This document shows, piece after piece, positions 18,020 through 25,828 of a DNA stretch of 47,759 nt. The stretch lies in the NCBI GenBank assembly GCA_028291455.1, contig JAQGHY010000117.1:1-47759 (forward strand), read 5' to 3'. The stretch's first letter is position 1, and each line of letters starts with the position of its first letter. The DNA comes from Rubritepida sp. (GTDB taxonomy: Bacteria; Pseudomonadota; Alphaproteobacteria; Acetobacterales; Acetobacteraceae). The position numbers were made by a program, and so were the translations under genes. Under the pieces are notes generated by a model. That model was not told the DNA's origin. It did no database searches and saw nothing but the letters and a program-made list of their open reading frames with translations.

Positions 18020-19777
18020 ATGGATTTTCTTCGACTTTACGCGCGCGTACTGAAACTGCTCGCCGCCGACCGCTGGGTGGCATTCGGGTTGACGGCCGCG
18101 GCGATCGCCCTCGCCGGGCTTCAGTTCCTCGAGCCCGTGCTGTTCGGCCGGGTGATCGACCTGCTCTCCAAGTCGGAACGCATGACGGTGGCGAACGTCT
18201 GGGCCGACGCCTATGTGCTGCTCGGCATCTGGTCGGCGGTGGGGCTCTCGGGCATCGCCGCCAATGTCGCCGTGTCGCTCCTGTCGGACCGGATGGCGCA
18301 CCGCAATCGCCTGACCATGATGTCGCGCTACTTCCAGCACGTGCTGGCGCTGCCGCTGGATTTCCATGGCGACGTGCAGTCGGGACGGCTGATGAAGGTG
18401 ATGCTCGTCGGCACCGACCATCTCTTCGGCCTCTGGCTCTCCTTCTTCCGTGAGCATCTCACCACCGCGATCGGCGCGCTGGTGCTGCTGCCGCTGACGA
18501 TGGTGCTGAACTGGCGGCTGGGGCTGCTGCTAATCGGCCTCGTCGTGGTCTTCACGCTGCTGACGACGGTCGTCATCCGCAAGACGCAGGCGGCCCAGGC
18601 CCGCGTGGAGGAGTTCCACACGCAGCTGGCCGGTTCGGCGCAGGATGCGCTGTCCAACGTCGTGGTGGTGCAGTCCTTCACCCGCCTCAACAGCGAGGCG
18701 AAGATGTTCGGCGACATCATGCGCCAGGTGCTGGACCATCAGTTCCCGGTGCTGAACTGGTGGGCCGTGGTCAACGTCCTGACCCGTGCGGCCAGCACCA
18801 TCACCGTCATCATGATCTTCATGCTGGGCACGCTGCTGCACCTGCGCGGCGAGGCCAGCGTGGGCGACATCGTCAGCTTCATGGGCTTCGCCACGCTGCT
18901 GGTCGCGCGGATGGAAGGCGGCGTCGCCTTCGTGTCGCATATGCTGTTCCAGGCGCCCGCCCTGCGCGAGTATTTCCGGGTGCTGGACACCGGGAGCACC
19001 GTGCCGGAGCGCCCCGGCGCCAAGGATATCGGCCGCGCGCTCGGCAATGTGCATTTCGAGGGCGTCGGCTTCTCCTATCCCAACAGCGGGCGGATCCTCA
19101 GCGGCATCGACCTCACCTCCCAGCCCGGCCAGACCATCGCGCTGGTGGGCGCGACGGGCGCGGGGAAGACGACCTCGATGCAGCTGCTGCAGCGGCTCTG
19201 GGACCCGACGGAGGGGCACATCACCCTGGATGGCGTGGACCTGCGGGACATCACCCTGGACAGCCTGCGCCGCAATATCGGCGTGGTCTTCCAGGAGAGC
19301 ATGCTGTTCAACCGCTCCATCCGCGACAACCTGCTGGTGGGCCGCGCCGACGCCAGCCAGCTGGATATCGAGCGCGCCTGCCGCATGGCCGAGGCGCACG
19401 ACTTCATCATGCGCCAGCCGCGCGGCTACGACACGATGGTGGGTGAGCGGGGTGCCACGCTTTCGGGCGGCCAGCGGCAGCGGCTGTCCATCGCACGGGC
19501 GCTCCTGAAGGACCCGCCGGTGCTGATCCTGGACGAGGCGACATCAGCGCTCGACGCGGCGACCGAGGCGAAGGTGGCCAAGGCGCTGCGCGCGCTTATG
19601 GCGGGGCGGACGACCTTCATCATCGCGCATCGGCTTTCCACGGTTCGCGATGCCGACGAGATCCTGGTGTTCGATCAGGGGCGGATCGTGGAACGCGGCA
19701 CCTTCCAGCAGCTGCTGACCATGGCCGGGCGCTTCGCCGACCTGGTGCGGACGCAGCTGACGGGAAACACCGAGTAG
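18020..19777 (+). CDS. ndvA: NdvA/ChvA-like glucan ABC exporter, fused permease and ATPase
   Basis: The 585-residue half-transporter has six predicted membrane segments in residues 1-310 and a C-terminal nucleotide-binding domain. The latter has Walker A VGATGAGKTTSMQLL, signature LSGGQRQRLSIARAL, Walker B PVLILDEATSALD and the H-loop IIAHRLSTV. The N terminus (FLRLYARVLKLLAADRW ... EPVLFGRVIDLL) and length match the cyclic beta-1,2-glucan exporters NdvA/ChvA of rhizobia. As a homodimer it would move glucan to the periplasm. No glucan synthase (ndvB) is in the window, so the substrate is inferred. The start at 18020 gives the family N terminus. Confidence 0.82.
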   Translation: MDFLRLYARVLKLLAADRWVAFGLTAAAIALAGLQFLEPVLFGRVIDLLSKSERMTVANVWADAYVLLGIWSAVGLSGIAANVAVSLLSDRMAHRNRLTMMSRYFQHVLALPLDFHGDVQSGRLMKVMLVGTDHLFGLWLSFFREHLTTAIGALVLLPLTMVLNWRLGLLLIGLVVVFTLLTTVVIRKTQAAQARVEEFHTQLAGSAQDALSNVVVVQSFTRLNSEAKMFGDIMRQVLDHQFPVLNWWAVVNVLTRAASTITVIMIFMLGTLLHLRGEASVGDIVSFMGFATLLVARMEGGVAFVSHMLFQAPALREYFRVLDTGSTVPERPGAKDIGRALGNVHFEGVGFSYPNSGRILSGIDLTSQPGQTIALVGATGAGKTTSMQLLQRLWDPTEGHITLDGVDLRDITLDSLRRNIGVVFQESMLFNRSIRDNLLVGRADASQLDIERACRMAEAHDFIMRQPRGYDTMVGERGATLSGGQRQRLSIARALLKDPPVLILDEATSALDAATEAKVAKALRALMAGRTTFIIAHRLSTVRDADEILVFDQGRIVERGTFQQLLTMAGRFADLVRTQLTGNTE

Positions 19778-19780
19778 CCG

Positions 19781-19945
19781 TTACTTCGCCGCGGCGGCCT
19801 GCCGCGCGGTCGGCAGCGCACTGCCGACGCCGTAGTCCAGGCGTTGCGCGGGGTCGCTTCCCGTGAAGCTTTCCTCGCGGGCGATGTCGAGCTTGCGCTC
19901 CATCACGGCCCGGTAGTTGCGCTCCTGCTCGGCGGATACGGACAT
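19781..19945 (-). CDS. small hypothetical protein, 54 residues
   Basis: The product starts MSVSAEQERNYRAVMERKLD and is charged and hydrophilic with no signal or membrane segment. I recognise no family. AAGGGGCG about eight bases before the ATG at 19945 is a good ribosome-binding site. A longer in-frame version from 20056 exists but would begin upstream of the EcfG-like promoter candidate and lacks a ribosome-binding site. It converges on the ndvA-like gene, three bases apart, and is divergent from the CBS-domain gene. Confidence 0.6.
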   Translation of the reverse strand: MSVSAEQERNYRAVMERKLDIAREESFTGSDPAQRLDYGVGSALPTARQAAAAK

Positions 19946-19975
19946 GTCGGTCGCCCCTTGGTCTTCCGGCGACTC

Positions 19976-20000
19976 AACATTCGCACGCGCAATAAGTTTC
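19976..20000 (-). promoter_or_regulatory. candidate EcfG-type promoter for the 54-residue gene
   Basis: Reading the minus strand, GGAAAC is followed 17 bases later by GTT. The alphaproteobacterial general-stress sigma factor EcfG prefers GGAAC-N16/17-cGTT, so this is one base off. The geometry is good: start of transcription near 19969, then the ribosome-binding site and ATG at 19945. Confidence 0.35.
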
Positions 20001-20113
20001 CGAATATTGCAAAGCGCGTTCTGCCGCATCGCAGCATCCAATTCCGTTGCAACCATAGCGGGTGGAGGAGCAGCTTACCGCTAGGCAATCTCTCTGATGG
20101 AGGAAAGAACGCC

Positions 20114-20551
20114 ATGGTCATTTCAAACATTCTGCGAGGCAAAGGCAGCCAGGTCATCTCGGTGCGAACCGGGGACTGCGTGGCCTCGATCACCCGAACG
20201 CTGGCGCAGCACCGGATCGGCGCGGTGCTGGTCGTGGAGCCCGACGGCACCGTGCTCGGCATCGTCAGCGAGCGCGATATCGTCCGCGCCATGGCCGGCG
20301 TTGGCGAGCCCGTCATGCAGATGACGGCGGGCCAGCTCATGACCCGCGTGCTCTACACCGTGACCCCGAACAGCTCCGTCCAGGACGCGCTGCACATGAT
20401 GACCGACCGGCGCGTGCGGCACCTGCCGGTGCTGGACCGCGACGGCGCCCTGGCGGGCATGGTCTCGATCGGCGATCTCGTGAAGGCCCGCATCGCCCAG
20501 GCCGAGCATGAGACGGAAGAGCTCAAGCAATACGTCGCCACGGCCGGTTAG
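20114..20551 (+). CDS. CBS-domain pair protein
   Basis: The 145-residue cytoplasmic protein is made of two CBS motifs only: GAVLVVEPDGTVLGIVSERDIVRAM (about residues 36-61) and RHLPVLDRDGALAGMVSIGDLVKARI (about 100-125). Such pairs bind adenosyl nucleotides and often act as energy or redox sensors. The partner is unknown. GGAGGAAAG eight bases before the ATG at 20114 fixes the start. It is divergent from the 54-residue gene and precedes the TRAP operon by 183 bp. Confidence 0.93.
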   Translation: MVISNILRGKGSQVISVRTGDCVASITRTLAQHRIGAVLVVEPDGTVLGIVSERDIVRAMAGVGEPVMQMTAGQLMTRVLYTVTPNSSVQDALHMMTDRRVRHLPVLDRDGALAGMVSIGDLVKARIAQAEHETEELKQYVATAG

Positions 20552-20734
20552 CGCCTTCGGCAGCGGCGCAGCATCTCGCGCCGCCGCCCTTGGCGCCAAA
20601 GGCCGGCTGCGTCTGCACACGGCGCGTGCAAACCCGGCGGGAGCCCGCAAGCACGGGGAATGCCGGGCTTGCGTCGGCCGCGAGCCTCGGCGGATGATCC
20701 GGATACATTGTTTCCTTCCGGAAAGGCTCGCCCC

Positions 20735-21715
20735 ATGACCGTGTCCCGCCGCGCCCTCATGGCCGCTGGTATCGCCGCGCCGCTGCTTCCCTCCCTCGGG
20801 CTTTCGCCCGCGGCCGCCCAGACGCGCTGGCAGATGGCGACCGCCTATCCGGACGCCAATTTCCACACGCGCAATATTCAGACCTTCGTCACCGACCTGC
20901 AGGCGGCCGATGTGGCAGTGCAGCTGCATTCCAACGCCTCGCTGCTGCCGATGGGGCAGATCAAGCGGGGCGTGCAGACCGGCCAGGTCCAGCTCGGCGA
21001 AATCCTGCTCTCGGCCTATGGCAACGAGGATGCGTTCCTCGAAGTGGACAGCATCCCCGGCCTCGTCGCCGACTTCGCCGCCGCCAAGCGCCTTTCCGAC
21101 CTCGCGAAGCCCTATGTCGAGGCGCGGCTGGCGCGGCAAGGGATCACGCTGCTCTATATGGTGCCATGGCCGCCCGGCGGCTTTTACTCCAACACACCGC
21201 TCACCTCGCTGGAATCCTTGCGCGGGACGAAGTTCCGCACCTTCAACGTCATGACGAACCGCTTCGCCACGCTGATTGGCGCCAACCCGACGCTGGTGCA
21301 GCAGGCCGAGGTGCCGCAAGCCTTCGCCACCGGCGTGGTCAATGCCATGGTGACCTCCGCGCAGACCGGCGTGGACACCCAGTCCTGGGACTATTGCCGC
21401 GTCTTCACCCCGGCCGGCTTCACCTTCACCCGCAACGCCATCATGGTGCAGAAGCGCGTCTTCGACGCCCTTCCGCCCGCCACGAAGGCCGCCGTCATGG
21501 CCGCCGCGGCCAGTGCCGAGACGCGCGGCTGGCGGATGTCCGAGGAAGCCACCGCCAGCACCGAGGCCACGCTGCGGCAGCGTGGCATGACCATCTCCCC
21601 CGCCACGCCCGAACTGACGGAAGGCATGCGCCGCATCAGTGCGCAGATGACCGAGGAATGGGTCGCGCGCACCGGCGAGGACGGGCAGCGGCTGATCGCG
21701 GCCTATCGCGGTTAG
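20735..21715 (+). CDS. dctP: TRAP transporter solute-binding protein DctP-like
   Basis: The 326-residue periplasmic receptor has a signal peptide (SRRALMAAGIAAPLLPSLGLSPAAAQ). It then shows the DctP fold, with WQMATAYPDANFHTRNIQTF, a central SLESLRGTKFRTFNVMTNRFATLIGA (holding the family arginine that binds the ligand carboxylate) and EVPQAFATGVVNAMVTSAQTG. TRAP receptors bind organic acids and feed them to the DctQM carrier using a sodium or proton gradient; the ligand cannot be named. GGAAAGG upstream of the ATG may serve as ribosome-binding site. dctQ follows after 9 bp. Confidence 0.92.
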   Translation: MTVSRRALMAAGIAAPLLPSLGLSPAAAQTRWQMATAYPDANFHTRNIQTFVTDLQAADVAVQLHSNASLLPMGQIKRGVQTGQVQLGEILLSAYGNEDAFLEVDSIPGLVADFAAAKRLSDLAKPYVEARLARQGITLLYMVPWPPGGFYSNTPLTSLESLRGTKFRTFNVMTNRFATLIGANPTLVQQAEVPQAFATGVVNAMVTSAQTGVDTQSWDYCRVFTPAGFTFTRNAIMVQKRVFDALPPATKAAVMAAAASAETRGWRMSEEATASTEATLRQRGMTISPATPELTEGMRRISAQMTEEWVARTGEDGQRLIAAYRG

Positions 21716-21724
21716 GGCCGGCAC

Positions 21725-22258
21725 ATGCGCCGCGCGCTGGACGCCCTCTACGCAGCCAGCGCCGGCCTTGCCGCGCTGTCGCTGTTTTCCATCTTCGTCG
21801 TGATGATGGCGCAGGTCGCGCTGCGCGAGACAAACCGGCAGCTGCCCGGCGCCGACGACCTCAGCGCCTATCTCTGCGTCGCCACCACCTTCTTCGCCCT
21901 CGGCGCCACCTTCAAGCGCGGCGAGCTGATCCGCGTCGGCATGGGGATCAACCGCCTCGGCCCCGCCGCGCGCCGCTACATGGAGCTGGCGGTGCTGGCG
22001 CTCGCCGCCCTGATGATCGCCTACATCGTCTTCTGGACCGCCCAGGACGTGATGTTTTCCTGGGAGATCGAGGAGGTGGCCCAAGGCACGGTGCCCTTCC
22101 ACCTCTGGATACCCAAGCTGGCCATGCCACTGGGCTCGGGCATCCTGCTGATCGCCGTGGTGGATGAGTTGGTCGCCGTGGCACGAGGCGCAATTCCGTC
22201 CTACGTCCGCGCTGCCGAGGAACGAGCCGCCGCCGGCGACTTCTCGGCGGAGGTCTGA
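21725..22258 (+). CDS. dctQ: TRAP transporter small permease subunit DctQ-like
   Basis: The 177-residue integral membrane protein has four hydrophobic segments. The first covers LYAASAGLAALSLFSIFVVMMAQVALRE and is followed by the DctQ-typical polar stretch GADDLSAYLCVATTFFALGATFKRGE. A later segment ends WIPKLAMPLGSGILLIAVVDEL. It lies between dctP (9 bp) and dctM (3 bp) in one operon. Confidence 0.93.
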   Translation: MRRALDALYAASAGLAALSLFSIFVVMMAQVALRETNRQLPGADDLSAYLCVATTFFALGATFKRGELIRVGMGINRLGPAARRYMELAVLALAALMIAYIVFWTAQDVMFSWEIEEVAQGTVPFHLWIPKLAMPLGSGILLIAVVDELVAVARGAIPSYVRAAEERAAAGDFSAEV

Positions 22259-22261
22259 GAC

Positions 22262-23683
22262 ATGGACCTTCTCACCTTCGCCTTGCTCCTGCTGGTGCTG
22301 CTGTGCCTGCTGCTGGGTACCGGCCTGTGGATTCCGCTGTCGCTCGCCGCCGTGGGCTACGTCGCGATGGCCTCGGCGCATCCCTCGCCCGGCCTGTACC
22401 TCGCCTCCTCCTTCTGGGAGGCGACCGGCTCCTGGACGCTCGCGGCGCTGCCGATGTTCATCTGGATGGGCGAGATCCTGTTCCGCACCAAGCTTTCGGA
22501 GGAGCTGTTCAACGGCCTCGCACCCTGGGTGCGCCGCCTCCCCGGCGGCCTGCTGCACGTCAATATCCTGGCCTGCGGCATCTTCGGCTCGGTCTCGGGC
22601 TCCTCGGCGGCCACCTGCGCCACCGTCTCCAAGATCGCGCTGCCGGAACTGAAGCGGCGCGGCTACGACGAGGACGTGGCGATCGGCTCGCTCGCCACAT
22701 CCGGCACCCTCGGCATCCTTATCCCGCCCTCGATCATCATGGTGGTCTATGCCGTGGCGGCCGAGGTCTCGATCGTGCGCGTCTTCATCGCGGGCTGCCT
22801 TCCGGGCCTGATCGTGATGCTGCTGTTCAGCGCCTATATCGTCGTCTGGGCCCTGCTCAACCCGAAGAAGCAACCGCCGCGGGATCCGCGCATCTCCTTC
22901 GCCGAGAAGATGCGGCAGAGCTCCAAGCTCATCCCCTGCGCCGTTCTGATCGTCGTCGTGATCGGCACGATGTTCGTGGGCTGGGCGACGGCCACCGAGG
23001 CCGCGGCCTTCGGCGTGCTCGGATCGCTCCTCATGGCGGCCGGCCGCTGGACCGGCGTGGGGCTGCTGGTACTGGACCTGATCGCCTGGGCCTTCGGCCT
23101 GATCCCCTTCTCGCAGTTCTGGCCGATCGCCTTCTTTGCCCTGCTCGGACTCGCCGCTGGCGAGCGCGTGCTGAGCTGGCAGAGCTTCGTCGACAGCGTG
23201 AAGGGCGCCACGCGCCTCTCCTGCATGATCATGTTCATCCTGGCGGGCGCGGCCTTCCTGACTAAGGCGATGGCGTTGACCGGCATTCCCTCTGCCCTGG
23301 CGGAAGGCGTGGCGCATATGCAGCTCGGCCCCTACGGGCTGATCGCGATCCTGACGGTGGTTTATGTGATCCTCGGCACGGCGCTGGACGGCGTGTCGAT
23401 GATCGTGCTCACCACGTCGATCGTCATTCCGCTGGTGCAGCAGGCGGGCTTCGACCTGGTATGGTTCGGCATCTTCATCGTGCTGCTGGTGGAGATCGCG
23501 GAGATCACGCCCCCGGTGGGATTCAACCTCTTCGTCATGCAAACGATGACGGGGAAGGAACAGTTCGAGGTGGCCCGCGCCTCGATGCCCTTCTTCATGA
23601 TGCTGGTGGTGACGGTCGTGCTGATCACGATCTTCCCGGTCACGCTGGTGACGGGTCTGCCGGACTGGCTGCTGAGCCGGTAA
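22262..23683 (+). CDS. dctM: TRAP transporter large permease subunit DctM-like
   Basis: The 473-residue carrier of the TRAP system has about 12 membrane helices. Family landmarks are FGSVSGSSAATCATVSKIALPELKRRGYDEDVAIGSLA, GTLGILIPPSIIMVVYAVAAE, a second half with VILGTALDGVSMIVLTTSIVIP, and EITPPVGFNLFVMQ. It imports the solute delivered by the receptor. It is the last gene of the dctP-dctQ-dctM operon. Confidence 0.95.
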   Translation: MDLLTFALLLLVLLCLLLGTGLWIPLSLAAVGYVAMASAHPSPGLYLASSFWEATGSWTLAALPMFIWMGEILFRTKLSEELFNGLAPWVRRLPGGLLHVNILACGIFGSVSGSSAATCATVSKIALPELKRRGYDEDVAIGSLATSGTLGILIPPSIIMVVYAVAAEVSIVRVFIAGCLPGLIVMLLFSAYIVVWALLNPKKQPPRDPRISFAEKMRQSSKLIPCAVLIVVVIGTMFVGWATATEAAAFGVLGSLLMAAGRWTGVGLLVLDLIAWAFGLIPFSQFWPIAFFALLGLAAGERVLSWQSFVDSVKGATRLSCMIMFILAGAAFLTKAMALTGIPSALAEGVAHMQLGPYGLIAILTVVYVILGTALDGVSMIVLTTSIVIPLVQQAGFDLVWFGIFIVLLVEIAEITPPVGFNLFVMQTMTGKEQFEVARASMPFFMMLVVTVVLITIFPVTLVTGLPDWLLSR

Positions 23684-23706
23684 CGCCAAACATTTGATGC
23701 GTTACA

Positions 23707-23731
23707 GCAACCGATAGGGCGAAAGCGGGTT
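23707..23731 (+). promoter_or_regulatory. candidate EcfG-type promoter for csbD
   Basis: GCAAC-N17-GTT lies 64 bases before the csbD ATG, one base off the GGAAC-N16/17-GTT pattern of the EcfG general-stress sigma factor. CsbD-family genes are frequent members of such regulons, which raises the plausibility of a weak match. Confidence 0.3.
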
Positions 23732-23794
23732 GAATTGGCAGGTGCCGCCTGGACATCAATCCCGATGTTCGCGCCGCCCAGAGAGGCCAAGCAA

Positions 23795-23977
23795 ATGGAC
23801 AAGGATCGTATCGCCGGCGCTGCCAATCAGGCTAAGGGCGCCGTCAAGCAAGCCGCCGGAAAAGTGACCGGCGACACCAAGCTTCAGGCCGAAGGCGTTG
23901 CCGACAAGGCCGCCGGTAAGGCTCAGAGCACCGTCGGCGGAGCCAAGGACGCCGTGCGCAACGCCACCAAGAAGTAA
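23795..23977 (+). CDS. CsbD family stress-response protein
   Basis: The 60-residue protein is rich in Ala, Lys, Gly and Asp with the repeated CsbD pattern MDKDRIAGAANQAKGAVKQAAGKV ... DKAAGKAQSTVGGAKDAV. It is small, soluble and probably intrinsically flexible. Family members are induced by general stress; the molecular role is unknown. GAGAGG before the ATG at 23795 supports this start over an in-frame ATG at 23765. A hairpin follows the stop. Confidence 0.92.
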   Translation: MDKDRIAGAANQAKGAVKQAAGKVTGDTKLQAEGVADKAAGKAQSTVGGAKDAVRNATKK

Positions 23978-23984
23978 CCGTCTT

Positions 23985-24012
23985 GGGGTCGGCCGGTTTT
24001 CCGGTCGGCCCC
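23985..24012. terminator. probable bidirectional terminator hairpin
   Basis: GGGGTCGGCCGG-TTTT-CCGGTCGGCCCC forms a 12-bp stem, with two G-T wobbles, starting 8 bases after the csbD stop. It stands between csbD and the convergent acetyltransferase gene and could stop transcription from both sides. There is no T-run after the stem, so its strength is uncertain. Confidence 0.55.
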
Positions 24013-24035
24013 ACCTGCTACTCCGGCCCCGCCTT

Positions 24036-24554
24036 CTATTCCGGCAAGCTCCGCTCGCCCTCGCCCAAGCCACGCTGCATGGTGACCACGTCCACCCACT
24101 GGCCGAATTTCAGGCCGACGGCCTTCATCGTGCCCACCTGCCGAAAGCCTAGCGCTGCGTGCAGGCCGATCGAGCCGGCATTCTCGCTGTCGCCGATCAC
24201 CGCGACCATCTGGCGGAAGCCGCTCGCCGCGGCCCGATCCAGCAGGGTCTGCACCAGGGCTTTGCCCACTCCCATCCCGCGCACATCGTCACGCACGTAG
24301 ATGCTGTCCTCCGCCGTGAAGCGGTAGGCGCTGCGTTCGCGGAGCGGCGAGAAATAGCCGTAGCCGACGATGGCCTCATCATTCTCCGCGACCAGCCAGG
24401 CGCAGCGGCCGCCCTGGATCTTCTTCAGCCGCGCGGCCATCTCCGCCTCGTCGGGCGGCGCCTCCTCGAAGGTGCCCATCCCGGTCAGGACGTGATGCGC
24501 GTAGATCGCGGTGATGGCCGGAAGGTCGGCCGCCGTGGCATCGCGGATGATCAT
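24036..24554 (-). CDS. GNAT N-acetyltransferase, phosphinothricin/methionine-sulfoximine acetyltransferase type
   Basis: The 172-residue acetyl-CoA transferase begins IIRDATAADLPAITAIYAHHVLTGMGTFEE, which is typical of the Pat/Bar/MddA group. The acetyl-CoA pyrophosphate loop is DVRGMGVGKALVQTLL, followed by VIGDSENAGSIGLHAALGF. Members acetylate phosphinothricin or the toxic side product methionine sulfoximine; the exact substrate here is not certain. Its ATG overlaps the amidase stop (ATGA), so the two are coupled. Confidence 0.88.
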   Translation of the reverse strand: MIIRDATAADLPAITAIYAHHVLTGMGTFEEAPPDEAEMAARLKKIQGGRCAWLVAENDEAIVGYGYFSPLRERSAYRFTAEDSIYVRDDVRGMGVGKALVQTLLDRAAASGFRQMVAVIGDSENAGSIGLHAALGFRQVGTMKAVGLKFGQWVDVVTMQRGLGEGERSLPE

Positions 24555-25741
24555 GCGAGGCGAAGCTCCTTGGCGAGGCGCGCAACGAGGTCGAGCAGCG
24601 CGCGGTCACGTCCTGGCGCGGCCACCAGCGAAAGCCCGACCGGCGCGCCGTCCACCCGCCCGACCGGCAGGCTGACCTCGCAAAGCCCGCCCAGGCCCGC
24701 GATGGCGGTGACGCCCATGGTCGCCTCGCGCACCTCATTCTGTTCGTCGGGGCTTGCCGCCAGCTTCGGAGCCGGGCCCGGGCTGGTCGGATAAGCCATC
24801 ACCGCGCCACCGGCGAGCAGCGCCGTGATGCGGAGCCGGAACCCGCGCCGGAAAGCGCGGCCGGCGGCGGCCTTGGCGGCGTCCATGCCGCGCGCGGCGG
24901 CGAAGCGCTCGCCCACGCCGGGGCCGAATTTCGGCTGCGTCGCCTCGATCCAGCTGCCGAGCGTGGCCCAGGCCTCCTGCGCCTGCATGCAGCGGAAATG
25001 CTCGTAGAGGCCCGGGAGCCCTTCCGGCGCCACCTCGACGCGCATCGGCGCACCGGCGATCCGCTCCAGCGCCGCCATGGCGGGGACCATGGCGCGTGCC
25101 GTGGCGGGATCTGCGTTGATCCAGACCTCCTCAGCCTTCAGCACCGGGCCCAGGCAGCCGTCGCCGGTCTCGGCGGGCAGCAGCACGGTGCCGACCGCCT
25201 TCAGCACGGCGGCGCTGCGGGCGAACCAGCCGCAGGTGTCGAAGCTCGGGCCGAGCCCGCGGGCGCCGGCCAGGCTGACCGCGCCCCAGCTCGGGCGGAT
25301 GCCGAAGACGCCGCAATAGCTGGCGGGGATGCGAACGCTGCCGCCGGTGTCGGAGCCCAGCGCGAAATCAACCAGCCCGGCGCCGACCGCCGCGGCCGAA
25401 CCGCAGGAGGAGCCGCCGGGAAAGCGGTCGGGTGCGGCCGGGTTGGTGGGCGTGCCGTGCCAGACGTTCTCACCGGTGAGGCCATAGGCGAGCTCGACGG
25501 TCTTGGTCTTGCCGACCAGCCGGGCGCCGGCCTCGAGCAGGTCCATCACGGCGGGGGCTGTGGCGGCGGCGACGGGGTTGGTGCGCGCCCAGTCGGGATT
25601 GCCGTAGGTGGTCGGCGCGCCGGCGACGTCGAAGAGGTCCTTCACGGCAAAGCTCATGCCGTCCAGGGCACCCAACCCGATGGGCGCATGAGTCACGCGC
25701 CCGCCCGGCATGAAGGCCATTACATTGTCGTTCATTGGCAT
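24551..25741 (-). CDS. amidase (amidase-signature family)
   Basis: The roughly 396-residue enzyme has the Ser-cisSer-Lys triad: FAVKDLFDV (Lys34), GGSSCGSAAAVGAG (cis-serine near 111-112) and GSDTGGSVRIPASYCG (nucleophile Ser134). It hydrolyses a carboxamide of unknown identity. The family's usual glycine-rich loop reads GGSSCGS, with Cys replacing one Gly. Starts at 25741, 25735 or 25759 are possible; I chose 25741 because a GGGG stretch lies eight bases before it. It is the first gene of a pair with the acetyltransferase, which hints at processing and then acetylation of amino compounds. Confidence 0.88.
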   Translation of the reverse strand: MPMNDNVMAFMPGGRVTHAPIGLGALDGMSFAVKDLFDVAGAPTTYGNPDWARTNPVAAATAPAVMDLLEAGARLVGKTKTVELAYGLTGENVWHGTPTNPAAPDRFPGGSSCGSAAAVGAGLVDFALGSDTGGSVRIPASYCGVFGIRPSWGAVSLAGARGLGPSFDTCGWFARSAAVLKAVGTVLLPAETGDGCLGPVLKAEEVWINADPATARAMVPAMAALERIAGAPMRVEVAPEGLPGLYEHFRCMQAQEAWATLGSWIEATQPKFGPGVGERFAAARGMDAAKAAAGRAFRRGFRLRITALLAGGAVMAYPTSPGPAPKLAASPDEQNEVREATMGVTAIAGLGGLCEVSLPVGRVDGAPVGLSLVAAPGRDRALLDLVARLAKELRLA

Positions 25742-25828
25742 TGGCGTAACCCCCAGCACAGCAACGCCATGCTAGGGCCGCTTTCAGGTCACGCAAGCAT
25801 CCTTGCGTCCAAGACTTTACACTTCGCC

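Noticed and set aside
20590-20599. Palindrome TTGGCGCCAA after the CBS gene
   Set aside because: A 10-bp palindrome is expected by chance in a window of this size and it has no clear position relative to a promoter.
20646-20673. Hairpin CGCAAGC ... GCTTGCG before the TRAP operon
   Set aside because: Seven-base stem with a 14-base loop and no T-run; too weak to call a terminator or attenuator.
20123-23689. A 1,188-codon minus-strand open frame opposite the CBS and TRAP genes
   Set aside because: Composition is His/Arg/Gln/Gly-rich noise typical of antisense frames in GC-rich DNA; the plus-strand genes have full family motifs.
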